Positions 13,098-24,519 of a stretch of 64,000 nucleotides of DNA are shown here, piece by piece. The notes under the pieces were generated by a model. That model made no database searches, had not been told where the DNA came from, and was given only the letters and a program-made list of their open reading frames with translations. The translations under genes and the position numbers were made by a program. Source of the DNA: Rhodocollybia butyracea (lineage: Eukaryota > Basidiomycota > Agaricomycetes > Agaricales > Omphalotaceae); contig JADNRY010000323.1 of assembly GCA_015501585.1 (NCBI GenBank), positions 1-64,000 on the forward strand, in the 5' to 3' direction. Positions within the stretch are counted from its first letter, which is position 1, and each line of letters begins with the position of its first letter.

Positions 13098-15465
13098 AAA
13101 TTTTGGATCCTCGATGAGATAGTTGAACTTGCAATATCTGTGAACATTTCCCCATCATTTTGTCTGCCAACTATGCTTCCCACATGAATCGCAACCTCAG
13201 AAACATTTTTCATCACTCCTCTTCCACCAAAGCTTGCAGCAGACTACAACATTTCTACGCTTCCTGAACATCGGATTGAAGGAGTCCCACATCACCGGGA
13301 CATTCCTGCTCATCTTCTTACCTGTCTTTCAACCAAAACAACAAATCCTTACCGATATCTTCAGCTCTCCCAGCGAACCATATACCCTGTGCTTCCTGTA
13401 CATACTCGCGCCGAGTATGCAGAGTTCAGGTGCCTTATTCAGCTCAATGTAATCCAAAATAGTCATTCCAATGTTCCACTGAATCAGGCTTGGAAAGGAG
13501 TTGATTTCATTAAATTCGCAAAATTCTGGAATAACCTAGTTGACGCACAGGACCCATCAACCACTGATTCAAACCTACGACTCTATTATAAACTACTGGA
13601 ACAACTCTTGCGACATCAGAAAAAGCTCCTCGAATGGCAAGCTTCTCGGGTGACTATGGCTATTGGGTCCAATGAAGCAATGGTGAAGGAGCATATGAAC
13701 ATACTGAAAGATCCAGAGCGGCTGGCCTCAGTTCTTCCTGCAGTTCCTCTTGAAGACAATACACTTGATCCTACAGCAAGAGGTTAGCTGCCATGATATT
13801 ATTTTGTATGCTGTAGACTTATCTTGCCTTGTTTAGGCATTCAAGGACTTGATCTTACGTCTTTCAATCCAATGGTGCTTGTACAACAAGATGCAAAGGG
13901 GCGCAATCACTTTGACGGCTCATTTGAAATAACTGAAAGCCGTGAACCAGCAACCGAGGAGAATCCAGCTTCTGCACAATCGAAGCCACCTGGTGAGGTA
14001 CTGGCAATAGCTCAAATGGAAGAGCTACCTACTGAAGCCCCAATGCTGACGGGACCAGCCCAGTATCAAATGATGCTCTCATTTGCAGCAGTATCGTCAG
14101 CTGTGGGTGAGCCAAGTGAGCCTCCCAACAAGAAGCAGGAGAACAAAGGAATGTGCTGTCTGTAGAGCACACAAGTGTCCAAGAGCAGCAGAGTGTGCAG
14201 GGAAGGGCGGAAGGGAAAAGTGTTATGGCGGTGTGTGTAAACATCCAAATATTGGCAACCTGTGTATTCGACGTGCACCACAGAAACGAGGTTGAGCTTG
14301 TATGTATTCATGAACCTGTTGCTGGCGTGTATTCGAGTATTTGTAGAGTATAACTTTGATCCATAGTGCACCTTCACATGTGGTACTAAAAGTTAAGAGT
14401 ACTGGGAGGTCTATCAATGGTAATCCACCAAATGAAAGAGCAGCACAGTACTAAAAGTCTTGTAGTACTACTAAGGAAGGTTGCAGCAGATGAAAAAGGT
14501 ATGCCTTCATTGGGCCTTGCCTACTCGAGGGGCTGGACACCAATGAAGGGAACATCACAGAAAAGACACTCTGTAAAAAGATGCTGTTGAGTTTGGAGTG
14601 CACGAATGTTCAAACATTTAAGTTACGCACTTGGAAAACCCTATTCTCGCTCCTCTATGTTTATATCTGGCCCCACTAGTACTGCTGCCACAACTTCAAA
14701 GTCTTGAGGGCCGTGGCTGGCATTTGGGAGAGGATTAGTTTAATGACGATCCCGAGATGCCCAAAACATATAAGCGTTTGAGAAAAGAGGGTTTAAGAAG
14801 TGAAAAAACAAAGACTAATGAGTTGGTAATGAGCTGAGCAAACGAGCAAACGAGTGAGAACAAGCGCCCAGGCGCTTGCAGCGTTTTTGGAAGTCTGACA
14901 GATTCTCGTCAGTCAGCTTGAAAAACGATTGGCTGAGGGCTTATCGCAAATGGAGCAGTCGCCCAGAACAGCAATAAACCAAGGGACATTTGAATTCAAC
15001 GTACCTGCCAAAATTGGCTTTGAATATGGTAGCCCCGAGGTATCAAGTTCGAACCACAGCCGTGTTTTCATGCCATAAAAATTTCTGTACAACTCAGGAA
15101 GTACATAAAGTATTTCTTTCTTCTTTCTTTTCTTTCTCTCTCTTTTTCTCTCTTAAAAAACTGAATTTATTCAAGCTCTCCGGGGACATAGGCCATGAGC
15201 CAGAATACCTTTATACACTGTTCATAGGTAGAGATTATCTTATTAGGCAACACTACAGGGTATATGATGTTTTGAAACTGGTATAACCGCCGTTTTCACC
15301 GGTTCAAAACCGCATAACTGCACTGAACCGGCACCGGTGAGGCGGTTCTTATCAGTTCAGTGCAAGGTTTGCTGAAATTTAAAAAATATACCACCGGTGC
15401 AGTTATCGGTTTGCCCAAAATGGCTGACAAAACCGAACTGCACCGCACTTTAAACTACCTGTCAA

Positions 15466-17233
15466 TATTGAACTGTATAAATCTTTACACTTTGTGAACA
15501 CAGTTGCTCTCTCATACTTTTTGATAATCCGACCCACAAACCTGGAAGTAATCTCATTCATTCATCACACAATCTTCAGTGACGCTATTTGGGTATTTAC
15601 GTGTAGGTATGCGAAAGGTGCTATAAAACAACCTAACAAAAACACTACCGCACCTAACCAGACTATCAATATGTAAGGAAGCGAGGGCGGGTTGCAGAGA
15701 TTCCCTGAGGGAAAGTCTTGTAATATTGGATGTATGCGCGCGACTGCTCCAGGTTCAAGACTGTAGTGCTAACGTGGGTAACTAAGCTTAGACAACTCTT
15801 AGAACTAAGTCGAGAGAAGCCTAGTTGGGGTGTCCGAGTGTACGAGGGAACCAGGTGTGTATGTCCAAATCAATTAACCAGAACCAAAACCAATACAACG
15901 AAACTAAGATTCTCCTAGGCAAACTCTGGCTCTAGCTAGAATAGTAATCTCGAGGTTTGTCAACAACCCTAGGCAAACTCTGGCACTAGCTGCTGTGATG
16001 CCGTAAAGTCCTCGACAAAACTCTGGGCCAAGCTACGATATTGTGAGTGAACTTAATCACTAGGAACTTGTACCACAATCTTAGTGGCTCGTCTAACTTT
16101 GTGAAGAAGTCAACTAAGGAACCCTCACTCTGGAGCCAAATAATCCCTTACTATAAGCCGTCCACTCTAAGGAAGCAACTAGATTTGAGTTGATCTGGAG
16201 TTCGAGAGAACTCTACGCACTTAAATTCGATCAAGATATAAATGGGCTTTGCGAAGCACGTGAAGTTTATTACTTTCTTAAGATAACCAAGTCAGGAGGC
16301 GTCACGCTACTGATCCCGTGGGGACGTTCTACGGAGCACTGGTCTTAGCAGTCAAGTCGAGGGCAAGAAACTTGTCTTATTGAATAAATATATCTGGCTT
16401 ATATACTGAGTAGAGAGAGTTCAATATGAAAAATAGATGAAACAGATACGGAGAGAGACGGAAATAGAGTGGAACAGAGGAATCTGGCTCGGAAAGGAAA
16501 CTCCAGCCTATATATGGTACACACAATAAAGAAATAGTCCATTCTTGGGTATATATCAGAGGTAAAATATGATTTCGTGAGGATTAACATAGTTTTAGAG
16601 TGTTTTGATCCAAGCGAGGTTTCTCCGATTACTCCACAATTCTCCGGGGTCAGGAGTACCTTTACGCTTCATGATCACTCACCGCCTGGTTTCCCTTGGG
16701 TGAGTTTCATTCTATTCCTCGGATAGTTCTGTCCATCCTGAGTGTGATTAACATTCTCTCGAGAAGGCCTGTTGTCTAGCTTTCCAACGACACCACTTAT
16801 GATAATCTCGAGCAACTGCGCTGAGTATGTACAAGTGATTCCCAATAGTCGGCTTTAGCGGATAAGACCTTCCGTGTATGATTTCTAAGATCAAATGTTT
16901 CGATTTGCCAAGGCTATCCTGGTACATAGCTTTCCGTAGGACTGCTAAGCATGTTTCTACCATCCTCACGGTTACAACCGGTGCCGCGAATAGACCTCTA
17001 CGGTTTCCTCGGGATCGTTCTGGTCCATTGTTATGGACTGTAAAGTCCACATCTTAACATAGCGCGTTGGGGGTCTTAGTGCGAGGGATGCCTTCCCTCA
17101 TAATTCCTTCCCTTGATTAACGTGTTGGCTTAGTACTTATCCCGCTTTGAGATGTCCTGTAGTTTAGAGAGTATACACTCTTGGGTATAACTAGATTGAC
17201 GATCTAGCGTTACATCTCCAGGCAGCCCAGGTA
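15466..17233. other. Long stretch without a supportable gene
   Basis: No open frame here looks coding. A short direct repeat, CCTAGGCAAACTCTGGC, occurs near 15916 and again near 15969. The stretch 16390-17100 reads on the minus strand as short Arg/Ser/Phe-rich frames with no motif. It may be an old LTR or transposon remnant, but no ends were defined. Confidence 0.35.
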
Positions 17234-17391
17234 CACTGCATGCAAATCAACATAACTTTTCATGGAAATAGTAAAATTATGCTAAACTTGGGTGAATATA
17301 GAAAGATTATGTTAAGATTGCATGAAGTTCCATACAATTTTAATATAATCTTACTATTTCCACAAATATTTCTGTAGATTTGCATGCAGTG
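17234..17391. mobile_element. Foldback MITE with CACTGCATGCAAATC ends
   Basis: The left edge CACTGCATGCAAATC is repeated inverted at the right edge (GATTTGCATGCAGTG). The inner arms stay related (TGGAAATAGTAA and ATTAT blocks on both sides). The interior is AT-rich and non-coding. TA dinucleotides lie next to both ends but one extra G on the right leaves the target site uncertain. Confidence 0.6.
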
Positions 17392-17658
17392 GTATCCTCG
17401 CTAGCTTGGCTCTAGGGTACGCTTGTGGACGTACCTTCACGGTTCGCTGAGTATTATTGTTAAGTTCTTTGCCTCGCAACAGCTATCATGCTCGGGCTCC
17501 GTATAACTCTCTTGTTGCATTGTATAACACGTACAAGGTGTCAAAATGTATGGTTACACGCCTTAGGCCGATTTTAGGCCTAATAACGCCAATGACCATG
17601 ACTCTTGAACGTGGTCATTCCAACAGAGCTATCCTCATTCTGCACAAGATGATTGGAG

Positions 17659-18432
17659 TAGTGTTGGGGAGGGCCAGGTCGGGCCAGAGACCCTGTGGTC
17701 GGGTCGGGTCACCAAGGGTCAGGGCCAGCTAAAATTCTGACCCTGGCCACCTAAGAGGTCAGGCTGGGTCGGGTCGGGGTCGGGGTCTGGCCCAGGGCCA
17801 CTCCTAACAAGGAAATTCATGAAAATTAGCCCACCCCTCAGCCAAAATTGTACCACCTCCGATTCCACTGCCCCAATTTGGTGCTCAGTTGCAAAGCCAG
17901 GGGGTATGGTGACAGTAAACAGGCCATGACCTTATCAAAAATAATTCATACTACATACTACTTCAATGAAAATCTCAAGCAGAATATTCAATAACTTCAT
18001 GATTACAGCCAATAGAACTAAGAGATAGGTACTGTCCATAGACTGATAGGTTAAGAAGAGATTTGACTGTGAATCATTGCTGATCTTGCATTTTACTATG
18101 CACCAGCATATGACAAGCTGATGGTCAGTGTATCAAATCTACTACAGCTCCCTGTGCTTTACTCATGGGCTAAGGTCACAGGTGACTATATACCAGGGAA
18201 TTTACTAGTAGTGCACTACTCAGGCCCTTAAAAATCAATATTCAGGAGCACCCATGCATGAGCTTTAGACTCAATCTTGGCCCAAGGTCAAGACCCAGGG
18301 CCAAGGGTCAGCAAAATCCTGACCCTGGCCCTTGACCCTCTTTGACCCTCTGCAAGGGCCGGGTCGGGTCGGGTCGACCCTAGCTGGGTCGGGCCGGGTC
18401 GAGGGTCACTGACCCGGCCCTCCCCATCACTA
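17659..18432. mobile_element. Non-autonomous hAT-type element, 774 bp, perfect 8-bp duplication
   Basis: The target GATTGGAG stands at 17651-17658 and again at 18433-18440. The left end is TAGTGTTGGGGAGGGCC and the right end, reversed, TAGTGATGGGGAGGGCC. Both subterminal parts are crowded with GGGTCGGGTC and CCCTGGCC words. The middle (about 17815-18270) is AT-richer and has no coding potential that I can see, so it must depend on a transposase from elsewhere. Confidence 0.85.
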
Positions 18433-19344
18433 GATTGGAGTTGCAGCTTTTGATACTTTAGTTCACCAAGCAATCACCAAGTATATTGGTTCGATTTTGT
18501 GGCTTGCAGACACTGAGTATTGAACGTGCATTCCTACCCAACACCTTTCCGGATTGTTTCCGGATGTGATTGTTGTAAATATCCGGCGCAGGGACTGAAT
18601 AAGCTGTGAGGCTTGAGAGACAAAAGAGACTAGATTGGATAACTGTAGATACTGGCCTCAGAGAAGGCCTTATATACTGTGTACAGTAGTAGATATTACT
18701 AAGGTGGTCTGGTACATACGAAGTATCAATAACCGGGTGAGTAATGATTGGTAAGTATGGCTGGAGTTGTATCATATCCGATCGGCGAAATACAACAGTG
18801 ATTTGGGCTCTCAGTTCTCTCAATGAACTGGAATTAAACCACGTCTGCATCCCAACTAAGTAGTACAAGTTACAGGGCAAAAGTTATGCAGTAACCATAC
18901 TCTGTATGGATACAATCTGTTGGCACGGAAGTGATCAAGCTTGAAACTTTATTCTTCTGTTATGCTTTCCTAACGTAGTTCATGTTGCCTGTAAGTGGGA
19001 GACTGTGGGGCATGCAGTGGTCACTGGTTGGAGGCAGACGCTGAGTTTTCCAGCCTCTCAATATCAATCTCGGCGGTTGTATCACTTGAGAAGGAAGACA
19101 CTATTTAACCCAATGCACTTTTACTGGTTCCATGCACTGGAACTTACTAGCATCATAACCTATCGTGGAAGGTATACAGTACTGTCAACTACTTACTAGT
19201 AGAGTATACAGAGTTGAATACCTAATCTCCGAGTCTTATCTCCAGTGGATGAAAAATATTTGGACTTGGCAATTATAGGTGTGATAATAGAGGCTCACAG
19301 CTCCCTCACCCGCATGGTCACACACAGCGTTTGCAAAAATCACC

Positions 19345-19970
19345 CTATGCACATTGCAGAACCCTCAAGCCCAGATTAGCCTGAGTAACTGCCACACAAT
19401 AGCGCTGGCCCACTGCTGGTGCTAACAGCTGGAGGGAAATGCCTTTGATTGATTCAGGCTCCATGACTGCATTGAACCAAAGCCATGATGTTGAAATATA
19501 CACTGAAGCTTTTTCATGGTAATGAATTCTGAAAAAAAAGTTTGAGCATGTCAATAGTCTCAGGTTCTATATCATCCAATATGTTTACCAAGTAAGGAAG
19601 AGATTGTAAATGGAGAAAAGGATGACTGGCATGTTCAACTACTTCTCTCGAAAAGGACTTCATTGTTGCTCTCGAAATTTCAGTGCCAAATGTCACAAGA
19701 ACAGTTTTAACTTTTAGCACACACAACATAGATGTGTTTCACAGGAAGACAATGCATACAGGCCAGAATTGAGGGCAATTCATCCAGAATATTCTTAATT
19801 GCCTTTGATTTTGTGGTAACATCAAGCAGACGTGAAGGTATTGAATTTAGAACTGCAGTGGTTAATTTTTTAAAATTCAATTTGACTACAAGAGGTTCAG
19901 GCATTTGAAGCCACACTGGTATCGAGTTACAAACTGCAGCATAAGTTGATTCTAGGGAAGACATCCTCAA
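19345..19970 (-). pseudogene. Frameshifted coding-like relic, unidentified
   Basis: Three consecutive minus-strand frames look like one interrupted protein. The first has LVVKLNFKKLTTAVLNSIPSRLLDV and IKNILDELPSILACMHCLPVKH, the second VKTVLVTFGTEISRATMKSF and HLQSLPYLVNILDDI with PETIDMLKLFF, and the third SVYISTSWLWFNAVMEPE. The Leu-rich helical pattern suggests a structural repeat or F-box-type protein, but I do not recognise it. Nothing supportable lies in 18441-19344. Confidence 0.3.
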
Positions 19971-20299
19971 GGTCAGTGGCCGTCGTTGACGGGGTTAGAC
20001 AAAGGCGGAAAAACCAAGACTCAGGTTTTACTAGGAATCAAGCCGATGTCCATGGCACGGGGATCGGGATAGTGGCAACCACCCCGTATACCGGATCATC
20101 AGTTAAATGACCTGACATAGCAGATTTGGTACTTGCCACATGACATGATTAGATAGGGCATCTGAAACAACCGGCATGGCGGCTCAACATCAGGTGGGAA
20201 AGAAATACCCAATCTGGCGGTTTTGCAAGAATCCAACACTCATTTGACACCTACAAGACCCTCCCTTCCCTTCGGTCAGAGTCGGGGAATTGCTTTTAG

Positions 20300-20625
20300 G
20301 TCTCTTTATTGTTCAAGATCGGCATGACAACGTAACACAGAAACCCGACCTCCAAAGTCCCCTATGCTTCGAAAAAATAGTGTTTTTTTTTCGCAATTCG
20401 TACTCTTTAATTTGGCCAAGTCATATCCAAAGCCTGAACACGACTTGAAGCATCCCTGGTTTTTTGGGGTAAGTCTCTTCTTCCTCTGGCCCTTTCCCAT
20501 GTCCAGAATATTGCCTGTCTTTACGGTGAGGTCCAGCTGTCACCGCGCCAAAATGCGATTCATTACATGCAACTTCTTTCGGGTTTTCTCGCATTATGTC
20601 GTTTTAATTAACCCCGTATTGCGAT
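20300..20625 (+). repeat. Diverged segmental repeat, copy 1 (partner 57955-58310)
   Basis: The words TCTCTTTA.TGTTCA, GACCTCC, CCTATGCTTC, CAAGTCAT.TCCAAAGCCT, GACTTGAAGCATCC and ATGCG.TTCATTACATG occur in the same order in both copies. The block reads partly as LAKSYPKPEHDLKHPWFFG followed by a GTAAGT...CCAG intron-like stretch and LYGEVQLSP, so it may derive from a gene; the family is not recognised. The partner copy is cut at its 3' side by the copia insertion. Positions 20630-21430 show no gene. Confidence 0.5.
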
Positions 20626-21430
20626 GAACATAATCAAGCCCACCGGGCGGTTATCGACGTTTCGCTTAAGTTACCCTGGGAGCACGACTCACAAGATATG
20701 AACCCTCTTGCACTTTGGAACTAGGGAAAGCCTGAAGGGGTACAAACAGGTAAGTATAGACCCTTGTTTTTGTATATGTCAATAAGAAATGCTGTCGGCT
20801 TGCACCAGCCAATGTATTTTTCTGATTACAGAGTTGGAATAGAAATGACTCCGTAAAGCTAGGTAGATAGTGGAAGGTGTTTTGCCTGGGCCTGGGCCGG
20901 CGCGTGGGTGGGAAACTCAAAGATGCGCCGGAGCAGGACGGTACGGAGCGACTGGATAAACATGTCCAGCAGCTGTATATACAAGTAGTTATTTCGCGGG
21001 AGGGGAAGGGGTAGGGAAATGCAAAAAATGGATACATATGCGAGAGACGCGATGACGGCCAGGAGCAGAGAAGATAATGGTCCCAGGTTTGACCGCCCTT
21101 GCTATCTCATCTGAAGATAAGTCTCCTTATCGCAAAACTTCCTATCCCTTCCGTCATCCCATCTTTACCTCATTGGAGGTCGCTGTATCGATTGGGTTGC
21201 TTGCTCGCAACACAACACTTCATGAGATGATGTTATGCTTCCCAGCAACATCTTGTGTATTTTTGTCTTTGAAACTGATGGAAAATTGCAAATTGCTACA
21301 TTGCTACTACTGTAAAAAAAAAACGTAGTACTTGATACTACTCATTACAGAGGCACAATTTTTGTGCTCCTGGTGACATATGTGTTCTATTTACATTTGC
21401 TACTAGCCACTATTGGTATCTGATCATTAT

Positions 21431-24400
21431 TCAACTAGTAATACTCACCATTTCATAATCCCCTTTCACACCAAGGACCTTGAGGTCCAACCTCTCCTGG
21501 TCAGAGTTAGGCTCTCTGGAGGAATTTGCAAGTTTGTCAAGGTAAAGCCTGCATGCCCTTTGATATAGGGGCCCCTCCCATGATCCTAGGACTAGGAGCA
21601 TTTCGCAGTATTTGAGTGTTTCTGTGAATGCTCCCTGAGCATCTTCTTTCTGCCCTTTCTTCATCCAAGCACGTCCCAACTGGAACAGTGCCTAGTAATG
21701 CTTAAGGGGCTCCCATAAGCCTTGCTGCCCTCTAAGGATTCCATCAAATATTCCACTGCCTTGTCATAGTCTCCTAGGGAGACAAATATCTGCCCAGCAA
21801 GGTTAAGTTCATGATAAACTCGCACAGTTATTTGTCTGGCTTCAGCCAGAGCAATTAAACCCCATTGCTTAGCTTCATCAAATCTTTCCAGGTTAATGCA
21901 GGTCTGTGTTAGCCAGCAAGCACAATTAAGCTGTTCTTTTGGCAGATTATTAGAATTGCAGAACTTCCAAATCGTGGTGAGGGTTGGAATTGATTGAGCA
22001 TCCCATTGCATGCAAGCTTTGTTTGGCATTGCGCTATGCCTGCAGGATCAGCCAAAGACTGGAATTCTGCCAAGGCATCTTCAAGAATTCTTTGATAATC
22101 TTGTGAATCAGTGCTCATGGTCACATTTCCAATCCAGTACAAGGCATCAGCAGCACGCTTCACTTCTGACACAAGTAAAAATGCTTCTCTGGCAAGACAA
22201 AGCTCGTTTATGGCCTCTTCATACTGATCAAGGCCCTTTGAATTTTGACCATTCCAGTATAACGATTCGGCATACAACTTCTGGTCCCCTAACTTCTTGG
22301 AGAGCTCCAAAGAATGTTGTGAAACCTCCAACCGTGGGCGAGTCTCATACTGGTGCTCTGATAAGATAAGAAGAGCCTCAATTATATCTGGATCAGGTGC
22401 TGTGGTTTCCAAGAGGATTCCTTGAAGATTTGCTTCCTCCAAGGAACGAGCATTTTTATGGCCCAAGTAATTGATTTCTCCAAAAGATGCGCTGTGCTCC
22501 TTAAGAAATGCACATGCCATCTGGACTGTTGATTCCCAGATATTTTCAGGGAACCGTTTGGGATCAAGAACATATCGGCGGATTACTGGGAGGACAACAA
22601 AGGTGTCTCCACGCTTCTCCACCAAAGAAGTGTCAAGGAGTGTCCCTAGCCCTGACATAATAGTGGCATGTGGCACTGTATTGTGCGCCCACCACTGAGA
22701 CAAGGCTTTCAATGTAGTTCCTACAGGCAATAGTGCAAGTACAGCAAGTAGTTTTGCTGCACTAGGAGAGTCCTTCATGGGTTGACTCTCAACTGATAGC
22801 CCTATACAGATATCCATACTCTGTTCTGTGCTCCCACCAAGGTTCATTACTGTAGTTCCGCCCTGTTTGTATTGCTCCAGAAGCTCTGCTGGTGTAGAGC
22901 CCAAGTTCTTTCCAAGCTTTGCCATCAGTGTTATAGCTAATGGCATATGGCCAACCTCATCAAGCAATAAGGCTAGCTCAGGGCTTTGACTTCCAGCTGG
23001 ATCAATTTCAGCATAGATGCAAGTTGAAGCCACCTTGTCAACGGCCTCTAAATGGACACATTTCCAATGTATACTATCCCCAGGTGGTTGGGATGACCGC
23101 ATAGTGACAAAGAGTGCAACATGCTCAAGCTTTGCAAGTTGAAAAAGGATGTCCTGCACCTCTGTTCGGCTATGGAGATTCCATGGAGTTTCAAAGTTGT
23201 CGAGCAAGAGAATAATGGGAGATTTCGAAGAATTTAAATCATGTAGTATATCACGAAGTGGGTCTCCTGTATTGAGAGACACTCCAAGAGAATCATAGAG
23301 AGTATCCTTGAGTGAGGAAACAGAAGTGGCCTTTACGCAAGGTACCCAGACACGGTTCTCCTCACCAAAGTACTCAATGACAGACTGGTGATTGAGAACA
23401 GCACGAGCTATTGATGTCTTTCCCATGCCTCCAGGTCCTAGGAGGCAGATCCGAGCCATACTGTTCTCAGGCTGAGAGACCAGTGTAAGCGCGAAGCCAT
23501 TGACAATGGTGTCACGCCCAAAGAAAATATCAGGAGCAACCGGTATGACACCTCGTCGAAGGGGAGAACTATTACTTTGCTTCCTTTCAGTGAGGATAGC
23601 TAGGGCGGCTTTCATATCTTTCCTTAAATCCGTAACATCCTCTTGCATGTCATTCACGGCCTGCGCCTGCTGTCTGTAAAAGGTAACAATCTGCTGAGAA
23701 AGATGCTCAAGAGCATCAGTGTCTGCAATCTGACGTGCAAGCTACGGGAACCAATTGAATCACAAGAACAGCCGTTTTCAAAAACAAAAAAAACATGCTC
23801 ACATGGAAGCTCTCCAACGCATTTCCTAGACGTTCCACACATCCCTGTACTTTATTCTCGTTCAACGATCGAAATAGTATCACAAGAAATGTGTTCTGCT
23901 TTGCAATCTCATCCAGCTTGGACTGGATATACTTGAGATCACTAGAAAATCCCCCATTTCGATTAGCTTGCTCAGTAAATTTGGGAGAACACTTACCGCT
24001 CCAGCTGCTTAATATCGCTCCGCAATCTCTCTTCAATCTCTTCGACTTTCTTTCCCTTGAGCTCGTCGACAAGAATGAGCGTCAAGCTCTTGATACGGTT
24101 CTTGAGGTCCGTTGCATGATTCAAGGTAGCATAGCTATCCTAGAGGTAGTGATTGGTAGGTGGTCAATTCAAAATTGAAGATAGTCGGACTTGCCTCGCA
24201 CGTTTGAATAAGACTTTTCGCAACTTTAATAACAATGTCCACTCCGGGCACAGGTATCTGCTCGGCCGCTATGTCCAGGGCTTCAAGAAACATCTTTCCC
24301 GTCTCGTGCGCATATTCCCCCTTGCTGGGTGGACCCAGGTTGTAGTTGTCATTTCGTACTACTTCCTTTTTTCGTACAATCACCTAAAATGCAGGTATAT

Positions 24401-24512
24401 GTCAGCTCGTAGAATATAACGTTCAGGATGGGATTACATCGCCAGGAAAAATTTCATCGTCCGATGCAGGCGTCGCAGACGCGCTTTTGGGCCAGCAAGG
24501 AAAACAGATCAT
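21431..24512 (-). pseudogene. NLR-type gene copy 1 (N-terminal helical domain, NB-ARC, TPR), frameshifted
   Basis: Exons deduced from the intact paralogue are 24512-24438, 24383-24195, 24139-23997, 23941-23803 and 23741 onward. The product starts MICFPCWPKSASATPASDDE. Helical N-terminal segments follow (FLEALDIAAEQIPVPGVDIV, LTLILVDELKGKK). The NB-ARC part carries Walker A GPGGMGKTSIA, Walker B-like IILLLDNFETPW, VTMRSSQPPG and GHMPLAITLMAKLG, and then TPR-like helices. Against copies 2 and 3, one base is missing near 22010 (reading KLACNGMLN instead of CQWDAQS) and another near 21690, so the C-terminal part lies in three successive frames (ends 21909, 21661, 21431). Exons 2-4 have exactly the lengths of the other copies (189, 143, 139), and intron 2 has a GC donor. 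Probably a recent pseudogene, though two assembly errors cannot be excluded. Confidence 0.8.
24190..24194 (-). promoter_or_regulatory. GC splice donor of intron 2 in NLR copy 1
   Basis: The minus strand reads TGCGAG|GCAAGT at this point, so the intron starts GC rather than GT. Joining to GATAGCTAT after CTCTAG at 24140 keeps the frame and matches the paralogues. The same donor occurs at 30400 and 53151. Confidence 0.7.
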
Positions 24513-24519
24513 CGTAGTA

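Larger units (their letters stand above)
8641..14295 (+). pseudogene. Broken transposase-exonuclease fusion gene (DUF6729-like N part)
   Basis: The start is the ATG of MSFDIATGSDLPACRHGG. A Gly/Lys/Ser-rich leader is followed by an acidic region. Next come a zinc-binding-like region (YYKCKCGGHLTGNG; CGANYQGSDPHILTQLP; RWVQEAFPAYL) and a transposase-like RNase H fold (first acidic residue in GDHTF, second in YFCDN). An exonuclease-like region (LTSSRIIKCGYQVC, VLDLGKLAKVKG), a conserved C-terminal domain (MDRLLRTLPKKHSAFKEF, GTNSIEGGVHM, NWIVRRN, HFDIW/LDEIVEL) and a Cys-rich tail (CAVCRAHKCPRAAECAG) follow. Short introns join in phase, for example after 9430, after 9664 and after 10339. Lesions seen: frameshifts near 9230, 11005 and 14130; in-frame TGA at 10075, 10656, 11375 and 13185; and a MITE at 12449. 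In basidiomycetes such proteins are multicopy; DUF6729 is named from memory. Confidence 0.7.
7318..15457 (+). mobile_element. 8.1 kb DNA transposon with TIRs and 8-bp target duplication
   Basis: The left end starts TAGGG then TTTTAAAGTGCGGTGC; the right end, reverse-complemented, reads TAGTTTAAAGTGCGGTGC. Both are followed by subterminal DNA with repeated ACCGGT words (three on the left at about 7460-7485, several on the right at 15298-15405). The element is flanked by CCTGTCAA at 7310-7317 and 15458-15465 (the identity extends to ten bases, CCTGTCAATA). No inner copy of either end was seen, so the two ends most simply belong to one insertion. Inside lies a broken plus-strand gene at 8641-14295. 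TA-starting TIRs with an 8-bp duplication are hAT-like, while the protein is not a hAT transposase as far as I can tell; an 8-10 bp duplication also fits MULE-type elements. Confidence 0.7.

Noticed and set aside
8641..14295. KDZ (Kyakuja/Dileera/Zisupton) transposase
   Set aside because: The Cys clusters and conserved blocks (GTNSIEGGVHM, exonuclease-like region) match the DUF6729/exonuclease type I remember, and KDZ signature motifs were not seen.
15120..15160. CT-rich tract as a regulatory or polypyrimidine splice signal
   Set aside because: No exon follows it in a consistent frame; it is a simple low-complexity run within the 8.1 kb transposon.
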